From: Salegentibacter_A chungangensis
Lineage (GTDB): Bacteria; Bacteroidota; Bacteroidia; Flavobacteriales; Flavobacteriaceae
NCBI RefSeq assembly: GCF_042678405.1
Contig: NZ_JBHTLI010000002.1
Coordinates: forward strand, 345,271-409,270
Length of the DNA: 64,000 nucleotides
Direction of reading: 5' to 3'
The notes under the pieces were generated by a model. The model made no database searches. It worked only from the letters and a program-made list of their open reading frames with translations, and was not told the origin of the DNA. The stretch's first letter is position 1. Every line of letters starts with the position of its first letter. Positions 54,313-64,000 of the stretch are shown here, piece by piece. Position numbers and translations under genes: made by a program.

Positions 54313-54894
54313 ATGAACAAAACTATTTTTACACTTCTATTTGTTTTTGTGGCAGGACTGAATGTAAATGCTCAGGACTCCCTGAGTACTTCCAACCCTA
54401 TTCAACAGGAGTTCAATGAACTAATCGAGACTTCAAACAACTACCAGGGCTATAAAGTTGTAGACTATGAAGAACTGGTAAGCCTGAAGAATCGTACCAA
54501 TCAGTACATCCAGCAATTAAAGGATGAGATAACAGTTCAAAAGAACACCGAAGATCAGCAGGCGGAACAAATTGAAAAACTTAATGAAAAACTGGAGTCT
54601 ACCGAAGCAGAACTTGAAAAGGTAAATGCCGAAAAAGATGCTATAGAGTTCCTCGGAATGCCTTTCAGCAAAGGAAGTTATATGGCTCTAATGTGGGGGA
54701 TCGTTGGCCTGCTTGTAGCTGCCCTTCTTATTTTTATATACAAATTCAAAAACTCCAATGCTACCACGAAAGAAGCTAACAAAAGGCTAAAGGAGACCGA
54801 AGCTGAATTTGATGCTTACCGTGCCAAATCTCTTGAAAAAGAGCAAAAGCTTGGAAGAATGCTGCAGGATGAGAAAAACAAAAACAACAGTTAG
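54313..54894 (+). CDS. Coiled-coil, single-TM exported protein
   Basis: A 193-residue protein with a signal peptide ending NVNAQ (residue 20), a coiled coil (about 55-115, heptad pattern EQIEKLNEKLESTEAELEKV), one transmembrane helix (about 125-145, YMALMWGIVGLLVAALLIFI) and a charged second coil after it. It is next to trmD and I recall relatives being misnamed tRNA (guanine-N1)-methyltransferase because of that; nothing in it resembles a methyltransferase. The function is unknown. Confidence 0.82.
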   Translation: MNKTIFTLLFVFVAGLNVNAQDSLSTSNPIQQEFNELIETSNNYQGYKVVDYEELVSLKNRTNQYIQQLKDEITVQKNTEDQQAEQIEKLNEKLESTEAELEKVNAEKDAIEFLGMPFSKGSYMALMWGIVGLLVAALLIFIYKFKNSNATTKEANKRLKETEAEFDAYRAKSLEKEQKLGRMLQDEKNKNNS

Positions 54895-54946
54895 ATTTAT
54901 CATCTGTCTTAAATCCTCATCTTTGCGAGCCTAAAAGAACAACAAA

Positions 54947-55633
54947 ATGCGCATTGATATAATAACCGTAGTTCCAGACCTGCTTAAGAGTCCGTTTGAA
55001 GCTTCCATTTTAAAAAGAGCAATCAAAAAAGGGCTTGTGGAGATCCATTTTCACAACTTAAGGGATTACGTAACCGACAATTATAAGCAAATTGATGATT
55101 ATCAGTTTGGCGGCGGTGCAGGAATGGTTATGATGGTAGAGCCTATAGACAAATGCATTACCAACCTTAAGAGTCAGCGCAATTATGACGAGGTGATCTA
55201 TATGACACCCGACGGAGAACGGTTTGAGCAAAAAACTGCCAACAAGCTCTCTCTTGCCGAGAATATCATTATCCTATGCGGCCACTATAAGGGTGTAGAC
55301 CAGCGCGTAAGGGATCACTTCATCACAAAGGAGATCTCGATTGGCGACTATGTGCTTTCCGGAGGAGAACTTGGAGCTGCGGTAGTCTGCGATGCGGTTA
55401 TACGGCTTATACCGGGCGTACTTGGCAATGAAACCTCTGCCCTAACCGATTCCTTCCAGGACAACCTGTTAGCACCGCCTGTGTACACCAGACCTGCAGA
55501 ATATAAAGGATGGAGGGTTCCCGAGGTGCTTACTTCAGGTAATTTTCCAAAGATCGAAGCCTGGAGAGAAGAACAGTCTTATGAGCGCACTAAAAGGCTG
55601 AGGCCAGACCTGTTAGACGAGGAAGAAAAATAA
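54947..55633 (+). CDS. trmD: tRNA (guanine37-N1)-methyltransferase
   Basis: A 228-residue TrmD of the SPOUT (trefoil-knot) class: [24 protein letters not shown] opening, [39 protein letters not shown], and the knot motif [15 protein letters not shown]. It methylates N1 of G37 in tRNAs to keep frame. It lies before rplS, the common order. Confidence 0.97.
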   Translation: MRIDIITVVPDLLKSPFEASILKRAIKKGLVEIHFHNLRDYVTDNYKQIDDYQFGGGAGMVMMVEPIDKCITNLKSQRNYDEVIYMTPDGERFEQKTANKLSLAENIIILCGHYKGVDQRVRDHFITKEISIGDYVLSGGELGAAVVCDAVIRLIPGVLGNETSALTDSFQDNLLAPPVYTRPAEYKGWRVPEVLTSGNFPKIEAWREEQSYERTKRLRPDLLDEEEK

Positions 55634-55642
55634 ATAAACTGC

Positions 55643-55672
55643 TTGTAATTAAAATTAAAATTCTTAATTTTG
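55643..55672 (+). promoter_or_regulatory. Promoter of rplS
   Basis: TTG (55643-55645), 19-nt spacer and TAATTTTG (55665-55672): the clearest Bacteroidota-type promoter in the window. The leader to the ATG at 55743 is about 65 nt. Confidence 0.75.
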
Positions 55673-55742
55673 CAGCCATTCTGAAACAACCTCTGGCGAA
55701 AACCGTGAATGTTGTTCCGGGTTATATTTTAAACAAACAATT

Positions 55743-56093
55743 ATGGAATCGTTAATTAAATACGTACAAGACGAATTCGTTGCTAAGAAGGATATTCCTC
55801 AGTTTTCGGCTGGAGATACCATCACCGTTTATTACGAAATTAAAGAGGGTCAGAAAACCCGTACCCAGTTCTTTAGAGGGGTAGTAATTCAAAAGAGAGG
55901 TTCTGGAGCTTCTCAAACCTTTACCATCAGAAAAATGAGTGGTACAGTTGGTGTAGAGCGTATCTTCCCTCTAAACTTACCTGCAATCCAAAAGATTGAA
56001 GTTAATAAAAGAGGTAAAGTTAGAAGAGCACGTATTTATTACTTCAGAGGTCTTACCGGTAAAAAGGCCCGTATTAAAGAAGCTAAAAGATAA
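55743..56093 (+). CDS. rplS: 50S ribosomal protein L19
   Basis: A 116-residue L19 with the GDTITVYYEIKEGQKTRTQFFRG opening core and the conserved SGTVGVERIFPLNLPAIQKIEV and RGKVRRARIYYFRGLTGKKARIKE tail. It is a structural ribosomal protein at the subunit interface. It has its own promoter and terminator although trmD is just upstream. Confidence 0.98.
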   Translation: MESLIKYVQDEFVAKKDIPQFSAGDTITVYYEIKEGQKTRTQFFRGVVIQKRGSGASQTFTIRKMSGTVGVERIFPLNLPAIQKIEVNKRGKVRRARIYYFRGLTGKKARIKEAKR

Positions 56094-56115
56094 TTCGATC
56101 TTTTATAACTATCAT

Positions 56116-56145
56116 AAAAAGCCACCTGAAAAAGGTGGCTTTTTT
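56116..56145 (+). terminator. Terminator of rplS
   Basis: AAAAAGCCACCT/AGGTGGCTTTTT (56116-56127 with 56133-56144) and a T run. Confidence 0.88.
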
Positions 56146-56226
56146 GTTGATAAATATCATCTAATTAAATAGTTAAAAAGCTTTCACCAAAAAGTAAAAT
56201 TGCTTAAATTGAAGTATCAAATTTCG

Positions 56227-56253
56227 ACTCTCTCAGAGAGTTGCATAATTTTG
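56227..56253 (+). promoter_or_regulatory. Promoter with palindrome for the candidate ncRNA
   Basis: TAATTTTG (56246-56253) fits the -7 consensus. ACTCTCT-C-AGAGAGT (56227-56241), a perfect palindrome, sits immediately before it where an operator would act. Confidence 0.55.
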
Positions 56254-56257
56254 ATGT

Positions 56258-56507
56258 AGAGTTAAGTTCTTTACATATGGTTTTCAGCCTCTATATAACG
56301 CTCATTTTTTGCCAGGTCAAAAATAGTTTGAAGGATGAAAACCACTTTTGGAACGAATTAGAATCTTTCTAAGGTTTTAAAACGTTTCAAGTGAAATAAC
56401 ACACACTGGGATAAAATCCCTTTAGGATGTATATTGTCTAGCGGTAACGTGTTATTTCAGTAGAAGCCATTTCATTTTAGATGCTAAGATGAAATGGCTT
56501 TTTTTAT
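56258..56507 (+). ncRNA. Candidate structured non-coding RNA (about 250 nt)
   Basis: Between the promoter and the terminator (AAGCCATTTCAT/ATGAAATGGCTT, 56464-56475 with 56489-56500, then a T run) lie three further helices: 9 bp TGGTTTTCA/TGAAAACCA (56278-56286 with 56336-56344), a small hairpin TTAGAA/TTCTAA near 56359-56373, and 11 bp TGAAATAACAC/GTGTTATTTCA (56392-56402 with 56449-56459) enclosing GGGAT-AAA-ATCCC. No protein frame fits. It does not carry motifs of tmRNA, RNase P or SRP RNA. Flavobacterial families such as 6S-Flavo or Flavo-1 could be considered. Confidence 0.5.
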
Positions 56508-56645
56508 TGCTTTCTTAGCAATTATTAACAAGCTTTAACCACCCTGTAACTATGATAAACGCCTGAAAAATCTTATATTGCGCAGGACTTTTTCGCCCTG
56601 GTCTTGCCGGGGCTTTATTGGCTCTAATTACAATCAAAAAATTAA

Positions 56646-58868
<2,223 letters not shown>

Positions 58869-58888
58869 TTATCAGGTTATACTGAATC

Positions 58889-58918
58889 AAAAAGCTGCCG
58901 GAATCCGGCAGCTTTTTT
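58889..58918 (+). terminator. Terminator of icd
   Basis: A 13-bp stem AAAAAGCTGCCGG/CCGGCAGCTTTTT with AAT loop (58889-58901 with 58905-58917), then T run. Confidence 0.9.
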
Positions 58919-59067
58919 TATTTTTTCGCATTTCATCTAACCTGAAGAGCTCAGCCACCTGAGAAATCTTCAATTTTGTAACACCCGCATTACGGACTCC
59001 TCATTTTTTTCAACTAAAAATTATGGCATCCATAACCCCATATTAATCTTTCGTTAAACCCTCATTT

Positions 59068-60333
59068 ATGGGTTTATGGTTTGTATTCATTTGCGAAATT
59101 TGCAAGATGAATACGACTCCGCAAGGAAGAAATAAAAAGAAAGAAGCTATAATATTACTGGTTCTGGGCACAATGATCGCCCTTGGACCTTTTTCTATAG
59201 ATGCTTACCTGCCCGGTTTTAAAAGAATTGCCGAAGACTTCAATACTTCTGTAGCCAATGTAGGCCTTACCCTTACCAGTTATTTTATAGGGATCTCCCT
59301 TGGGCAACTTGCTTATGGCCCCATAATGGACAAATTTGGAAGAAAAAAACCCTTATTGATAGGGCTGGGAATTTATTTCCTGGCAGCCATCAGCTGCTTC
59401 CTTTCCCCAAACTTAACCTGGCTCATCATTTCAAGGTTTTTCCTTGCTGTAGGAGCTGCAGCCGGGATGGTAGCTGCAAAAGCAGTTGTACGTGATATTT
59501 TTCCGGTAAATGAAGTGGCAGGAGCAATCTCAGTACTGATGCTCATAATGGGAGGTGCTCCAATTATCGCCCCTACCGTTGGAAGCTTCATTATTGAAGG
59601 AATGGGCTGGAAGATCATTTTCCTCTTCCTGGCCTTATTTTCATTCCTAATGATCTTAAGTGTATACAGATTCCTACCGGAGAGTATAGAACCCGATAAA
59701 ATGGTGGAATTGAACCTGAATAAAGTGCTCCGAAAATATTTCGGTATTCTTACTCACGAAAAATTCTGGAGCTTCTCCATAGCCGGGAGTTTCACCATTG
59801 GAGCAATGTTCGCCTATATCTCAGATGCCCCAAGATTGTTTATGAGTAATTTTGATCTTTCTCAAAAGGAGTTCGGAATGTTGTTTGGCATAAATGCCGC
59901 CGGGTTAATACTCGGCAGCCAGATAAACAGGTTATTCTTAAGAAGGTTTACCACATTTCAGATCACCTTTTTTAACAGTATTGTATTGGTCGGTCTTGCT
60001 TCCCTTTTCCTGGTGAACAGCCTGATTGGTCCGAATTTTTACGCTACTGTAGGATTATTATTTTCAATACTATTCCTCTTAGGCTTTCAAAATCCAAACA
60101 CAACTGCGTTATCTCTGGAACCTTTCGCAACCAAAGCAGGCAGGGCATCAGCGCTAATAGGAAGTCTTAAAATGATACTTGGAGCACTGGCTTCATTTGC
60201 GATTAGTTTATTCCACACCTCAAGTGTTCTGCCCCTGGCCGTAATTCTTTTAATGTGCCTTTCGGTTAGTTTTGGCCTGTTAATGCGTTTTTCTGTAAAG
60301 GAAAAGCGGAAAATAGCAGTAAACAGGACCTAA
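59068..60333 (+). CDS. Bcr/CflA-family multidrug MFS transporter
   Basis: A frame of 421 residues; the better start is Met 14 (59107), directly before TTPQGRNKKKEAIILLVLGT. Twelve TM helices are visible. The MFS motif A is YGPIMDKFGRKKPLL, and FSIDAYLPGF in helix 1 is the Bcr/CflA hallmark. It probably exports drugs or small molecules by proton antiport. Nothing nearby suggests a substrate. It ends 9 nt before the TonB receptor frame opens. Confidence 0.92.
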   Translation: MGLWFVFICEICKMNTTPQGRNKKKEAIILLVLGTMIALGPFSIDAYLPGFKRIAEDFNTSVANVGLTLTSYFIGISLGQLAYGPIMDKFGRKKPLLIGLGIYFLAAISCFLSPNLTWLIISRFFLAVGAAAGMVAAKAVVRDIFPVNEVAGAISVLMLIMGGAPIIAPTVGSFIIEGMGWKIIFLFLALFSFLMILSVYRFLPESIEPDKMVELNLNKVLRKYFGILTHEKFWSFSIAGSFTIGAMFAYISDAPRLFMSNFDLSQKEFGMLFGINAAGLILGSQINRLFLRRFTTFQITFFNSIVLVGLASLFLVNSLIGPNFYATVGLLFSILFLLGFQNPNTTALSLEPFATKAGRASALIGSLKMILGALASFAISLFHTSSVLPLAVILLMCLSVSFGLLMRFSVKEKRKIAVNRT

Positions 60334-60387
60334 TTCAGAAAATTGAACTTTTTTATCACTACCAGGTCTTGTATATTTACTAAAAAA

Positions 60388-62760
60388 TTGAACATCCGGT
60401 ACTTACTGCTATTAATACTTCTTGCTGGTTTATCCTGGTCTGTGAGTTCTCAGAGTTATATTCTGAACGGAACCGTGACCGACAAATCCAGTAACGAAAC
60501 GCTTATTGGCGTAAATATTCTTATCCCTTCCCTCAAGACCGGGGTCGTTACAAATGAATATGGATTTTATGCCCTGAAGATTCCCCAGGGCGAATACAGA
60601 GTGCTTGTCTCCTATCTCGGCTATGAAACTATAGAGAGAAATGTACAGGTCAGTCAAGACACAAAGCTGAACTTCAGTCTTAATGAGACTTCTGAAAACC
60701 TGGATGAGGTAGTGATCAGCAGTGATATTGAGAAGCTCAGTATCAAGAAACCCGAAATGAGCGTTAATAAACTCTCGATCAACACCATTCAAAAGCTACC
60801 GGTAATTTTCGGGGAAGTAGATATAGTCAAATCCCTGCTATTGCTTCCGGGTGTATCCAATGCTGGGGAAGGTTCTTCCGGGTTCAATGTGAGGGGTGGT
60901 GCGGTAGATCAAAATTTAATTCTCCTTGACGAAGCCACTATTTTTAATTCCTCCCACCTGTTTGGACTTTTTTCGGTTTTTAATCCCGATGCCATCAAAG
61001 ACTTAAGCCTGTACAAAGGAGGTATCCCGGCCAAGTACGGAGGCAGAGTCTCTTCGGTTCTGGATATTTACCAACGGGACGGGAACAGTCGTAAGTTTAA
61101 GGCTAAAGGCGGAATTGGTGTGATCTCCAGCAGATTACTTGCAGAAGGCCCGATTGTTCAGGATAAAGGCTCTTTCCTGGTTGGCGGAAGAAGTTCCTAT
61201 GCCCATCTTTTTCTGAAACTTACAGATAATGAGAATTCGGCTTATTTCTATGACCTGAACACAAAACTTACCTACCGGCTTGATGAAAGCAACAAGCTGC
61301 TGTTTTCCGGTTATTTTGGAAGAGATGTTTTCAACATCAACAAGAATTTTCAGAATACTTACGGTAATGCGGTATTAAACCTCAGGTGGAATCATGTGAT
61401 GACCGATGATATCTTCACCAATCTTTCGGTGATCTATAGTGACTATTATTATGGATTAACCCTTGATTTTGTAGGCTTCAATTGGGATAGCGGGATAAAG
61501 AACCTGAATTTAAAATACGACTTCAATCATTATCTTAATGATGACCTGAATTTGAAATACGGTCTTCATAATACTTACTACGAATTTAACCCGGGGGAGA
61601 TCGAGCCCATAAATGAGGAATCAGGGATCAATTATTTTAAACTCACGAATAAATATGCCTTGGAAAGTGCCGTTTATATTTCGGCTGAACACTATATCAC
61701 CAAGAATTTTTCAGCAGAATATGGTTTGCGTCTTAGCAATTTTTTCCGCCTCGGCCAGAACGGCTTAAACACTTATCAGAATGGTGAAGCATTAATCTAC
61801 AATGAAGAGCTCGATATTTATTCAGAAGCAGAACCCACAGGGAGTCGTGTAGATAAAAGGTCTGAGATACTGAAATCTTTTACTAATCTCGAGCCAAGGC
61901 TGGCTCTGGCCTATTCTTTCAACGATAATGAATCAATTAAAGCCAGTTATAACCGGATGGCTCAATATCTCCACCTCATTTCAAATACCAGTTCGCCTAC
62001 ACCTTTAGATGTCTGGGCACCCTCCGGCCCTTTTATAGAGCCACAGCTCCTAGACCAGTATGCAATTGGCTACTTCAGAAATTTACATCAGGATAAATAT
62101 TCATTAGAAATTGAAGGATTCTATAAGAAAATTAAGAATCGAATAGATTATATAAACGGAGCCAACCTGATCGCAAACAATGCGATAGAACAGATAATAT
62201 TACCGGGAAAGGCAAGAGCTTACGGCCTTGAATTACTCTTCAGAAAAAATGAAGGAAGATTTACAGGATGGCTGGCTTACACTCTTTCCAAATCTGAACA
62301 AAGAACCCCCGGCCGTACTGCAAGGGAAACAGGAATAAACAATGGGCATTGGTATAATTCCAATTACGACAAACCTCACGATTTGAGCATTACTGCAAGC
62401 TACCAATTGAATAAAAAGTGGCAATTCAACGCCAATTTCGCCTATCAAACCGGGCTGGCCACCACATATCCCGTTGGGCAATACGAATATGAGAGCATAA
62501 CTATCCCGGTTTATGGTGACCGAAATTCAAATCGCCTACCTGATTATCATAGATTGGATATTTCAGCTAATTTTGTACCTAAACCGAATTCCGGAAAAAG
62601 ATTCAAATCTTCGTGGAATTTTGGGATTTATAATGTCTATAATCGTAATAATGCCTATTCCATAAGTTTCAGAGAGAACAGTGATACCGGTATTAATGAA
62701 GCCGTTCGTTTATCTCTTTTCGGGATTATTCCTTCGGTAACCTATAATTTTGAGTTTTAA
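60388..62760 (+). CDS. TonB-dependent receptor with CarboxypepD-like N-terminal domain
   Basis: An outer-membrane receptor of about 790 residues. The frame is open from a TTG at 60343; I prefer the TTG at 60388 because it gives a compact signal peptide (NIRYLLLLILLAGLSW to SVSSQ). Domains: carboxypeptidase-regulatory-like (YILNGTVTDKSSNETLIGVN), plug domain (KSLLLLPGVSNAGEG to FNVRGGAVDQN), then a 22-strand-type barrel ending in Phe. It imports an unknown ligand, probably a siderophore, peptide or sugar, and the DUF4249 lipoprotein is its partner. It ends in a TAATG overlap with that gene. Confidence 0.92.
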   Translation: MNIRYLLLLILLAGLSWSVSSQSYILNGTVTDKSSNETLIGVNILIPSLKTGVVTNEYGFYALKIPQGEYRVLVSYLGYETIERNVQVSQDTKLNFSLNETSENLDEVVISSDIEKLSIKKPEMSVNKLSINTIQKLPVIFGEVDIVKSLLLLPGVSNAGEGSSGFNVRGGAVDQNLILLDEATIFNSSHLFGLFSVFNPDAIKDLSLYKGGIPAKYGGRVSSVLDIYQRDGNSRKFKAKGGIGVISSRLLAEGPIVQDKGSFLVGGRSSYAHLFLKLTDNENSAYFYDLNTKLTYRLDESNKLLFSGYFGRDVFNINKNFQNTYGNAVLNLRWNHVMTDDIFTNLSVIYSDYYYGLTLDFVGFNWDSGIKNLNLKYDFNHYLNDDLNLKYGLHNTYYEFNPGEIEPINEESGINYFKLTNKYALESAVYISAEHYITKNFSAEYGLRLSNFFRLGQNGLNTYQNGEALIYNEELDIYSEAEPTGSRVDKRSEILKSFTNLEPRLALAYSFNDNESIKASYNRMAQYLHLISNTSSPTPLDVWAPSGPFIEPQLLDQYAIGYFRNLHQDKYSLEIEGFYKKIKNRIDYINGANLIANNAIEQIILPGKARAYGLELLFRKNEGRFTGWLAYTLSKSEQRTPGRTARETGINNGHWYNSNYDKPHDLSITASYQLNKKWQFNANFAYQTGLATTYPVGQYEYESITIPVYGDRNSNRLPDYHRLDISANFVPKPNSGKRFKSSWNFGIYNVYNRNNAYSISFRENSDTGINEAVRLSLFGIIPSVTYNFEF

Positions 62761-63566
62761 TGAAGTTCAGGCGCTACATATTTCTAATTACTACGTTGGT
62801 ATTCACCTCTTGTGAAAAAGTTGTGGACATTCCGTTGGAAAACTCTGAGCCGAGGCTTGTTGTTGAAGCATCGCTCCTTTGGGAAAAAGGGACCGAAGGC
62901 AATGTGCAGAAAATAAAGCTTTCTACGACTTCCCCATTCTATAACGAAGGTAACCCGCCTGTAGAAGATGCACAGGTAAGTGTTTATTCAGAAAACGGCG
63001 AAGAATTTCAATTTGTCCATAATATGGATGGCCATTATATCAATCAGAACTTTAGGCCTGAATTAAATGCGGAATACCGGCTGGAAATTGAATATAAGGA
63101 CCAGGTTTATTCAGCTTCAGAAACTATGGTCCCGGTAAGCGATATAGAATATATTGAACAAACGAAAAATGGCGGATTTAACGGAGACGATATAGAGATC
63201 AAGGTGTTTTATAAAGATCCACCAGACGAAAGGAATTATTACCTTTTCCTTTTCCGGGACGATAAAGCTACCCTGGAGATCTATGAGGATGAATTTACCG
63301 ACGGAAATCTTATTTTTGGTTATTACTCCAACGAAGATATCGAGCAGGGAGACGAGATAAATATTGAAATGGCGGGAATTTCTAAGGCCTATTATGAGTA
63401 TCTTTTTATTTTAAGATCTCAGGTTGGAGGAAACAATGGCGGGCCTTTTGAGACTAAACCTGCTACAGTGAAAGGAAACATCCTTAATGAAACGAACCGG
63501 CAAAATTATGCTTTTGGTTATTTTAGATTATCACAGACTGACACCACAATTTATACCGTTGAATAA
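62760..63566 (+). CDS. DUF4249 family lipoprotein
   Basis: A 268-residue lipoprotein (VFTSC, Cys19) with the DUF4249 pattern: VVDIPLENSEPRLVVEASLLWEKG at the start and beta-rich Ig-like parts (DAQVSVYSENGEEFQFV) later. DUF4249 proteins regularly accompany TonB receptors in Bacteroidota and probably sit on the cell surface as ligand-capturing partners. Both ends are in TAATG stop/start overlaps, so the three genes are strongly coupled. Confidence 0.9.
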   Translation: MKFRRYIFLITTLVFTSCEKVVDIPLENSEPRLVVEASLLWEKGTEGNVQKIKLSTTSPFYNEGNPPVEDAQVSVYSENGEEFQFVHNMDGHYINQNFRPELNAEYRLEIEYKDQVYSASETMVPVSDIEYIEQTKNGGFNGDDIEIKVFYKDPPDERNYYLFLFRDDKATLEIYEDEFTDGNLIFGYYSNEDIEQGDEINIEMAGISKAYYEYLFILRSQVGGNNGGPFETKPATVKGNILNETNRQNYAFGYFRLSQTDTTIYTVE

Positions 63567-63787
63567 TGAAACACACGAACAAAGAAATATTATTTAAAGG
63601 ACTCAAATACCTGGCAGGTGCCTTACCGCTTAGCGCAATAGGACCTGTTGTTCTATTCAGTGCATTTAAGAATCAGGAGCATCCGCTGTACATTGCGGTT
63701 CTTATATTTGGTTTGATTGCCTTTTTTGCGGCTATTTATTTAATGTTTAAAGGAATTCAGACGGTTATAAAGGCCTTATTCGATTAA
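63566..63787 (+). CDS. Small two-TM protein (DUF6095-like)
   Basis: A 73-residue protein with two hydrophobic helices (about 14-32 and 40-60) separated by a polar turn (FKNQEHPLY). It looks like DUF6095-type small membrane proteins of Bacteroidota, for which no function is known. It is tied by a TAATG overlap to the DUF4249 gene, so it is translated with the receptor pair and may assist it in the inner membrane. Confidence 0.8.
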   Translation: MKHTNKEILFKGLKYLAGALPLSAIGPVVLFSAFKNQEHPLYIAVLIFGLIAFFAAIYLMFKGIQTVIKALFD

Positions 63788-63812
63788 ATAATACATCCTC
63801 ATAAAAAATAAG

Positions 63813-63845
63813 AAAGGCTTAGCGTATGGCTAAGCCTTTTTTATT
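63813..63845 (+). terminator. Terminator of the TonB receptor operon
   Basis: AAAGGCTTAGC/GCTAAGCCTTT (63813-63823 with 63829-63839) with loop GTATG and a T run. Confidence 0.88.
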
Positions 63846-63890
63846 AGGTGTTTTTGTCGACTTTGTAAAGATCCTTTTTTGGGACAGGGG

Positions 63891-63927
63891 TATAAAAAAA
63901 CCCCTCCAGGATAACCTGAAGGGGTTT
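63891..63927 (-). terminator. Terminator of the 5S rRNA / rRNA operon
   Basis: Minus-strand stem AAACCCCTTCAGG/CCTGGAGGGGTTT (63898-63910 with 63915-63927, one G-U pair) followed by T7, just downstream of the 5S 3' end. Confidence 0.88.
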
Positions 63928-63934
63928 CAAAAAC

Positions 63935-64000
<66 letters not shown>

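Noticed and set aside
54313..54894. tRNA (guanine-N1)-methyltransferase
   Set aside because: No SAM-binding or knot motif. The real TrmD is the next gene.
56258..56507. tmRNA, RNase P or SRP RNA as identity of the candidate RNA
   Set aside because: None of their conserved blocks, such as a tRNA-like T-arm or P4 helix motif, is present.

Overview
The window looks like a chromosomal piece of a member of the Flavobacteriaceae, probably a marine Christiangramia/Gramella- or Salegentibacter-like species. The evidence is Bacteroidota-type promoters (TAnnTTTG boxes with an upstream TTG), near absence of Shine-Dalgarno sequences, a type IX secretion sorting tail on a giant surface protein, a SusC-like TonB receptor paired with a DUF4249 lipoprotein, the Bacteroidota form of RNA polymerase omega, a long-form GAPDH and a monomeric NADP-isocitrate dehydrogenase. 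Nearly all of it is intact core genome. I see no insertion sequence, prophage, CRISPR array or clear genomic island.

Layout. 0-2 kb (minus strand): two paralogous lipoprotein c-type cytochromes (one cut by the window start) and a fasciclin-domain lipoprotein. Each cytochrome sits behind the same Crp/Fnr-like palindrome at the same distance. 2-8 kb: a small unknown protein, a short-chain fatty acid transporter, an SRAP protein, an unknown secreted protein, tRNA-Ser(UGA), an SGNH hydrolase and an M28 peptidase. 8-18 kb: pcm, then a long plus-strand run holding an oxidoreductase, 3-hydroxybutyryl-CoA dehydrogenase, a DUF1015 protein, a YggS-like PLP protein, an exonuclease/GIY-YIG fusion, a DUF3857 protein, a voltage-gated-type K+ channel and miaA. 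18-34 kb (minus strand): a 1,300-residue repeat surface protein, a two-component system, coaE, a YbbR-domain protein, a glycosyltransferase, fabI, recN, and the conserved block porD-like/coaBC/rpoZ/bamD, then dapA.

34-45 kb: a membrane protein, a 5'-nucleotidase split into two genes, ligA, VOC and LOG proteins, prmC, a GNAT enzyme, then ribD, a HAD phosphatase, an EamA transporter, yigZ and a thioesterase. 45-52 kb: dnaA, a low-molecular-weight phosphatase, an RsmI-like methylase, a lysozyme-like protein, mltG, a GNAT enzyme, dapF and an HtrA protease. 52-64 kb: GAPDH, a coiled-coil membrane protein, trmD, rplS, a probable structured non-coding RNA of about 250 nt, icd, a Bcr/CflA transporter, the TonB receptor/DUF4249/two-TM cluster, and the 3' end of a 5S rRNA gene. 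That 5S end implies that an rRNA operon reads in from beyond the right edge on the minus strand.

The strongest unexplained signals are the duplicated Crp/Fnr-box promoter at the cytochromes, the structured RNA between rplS and icd, the DEDDh exonuclease + GIY-YIG + UvrC-like four-cysteine fusion, promoters whose -7 boxes lie 4-5 bases from the start codon (probably leaderless mRNAs), and perfect inverted repeats upstream of dnaA and of the histidine kinase. No obviously new defence or mobile system is visible.
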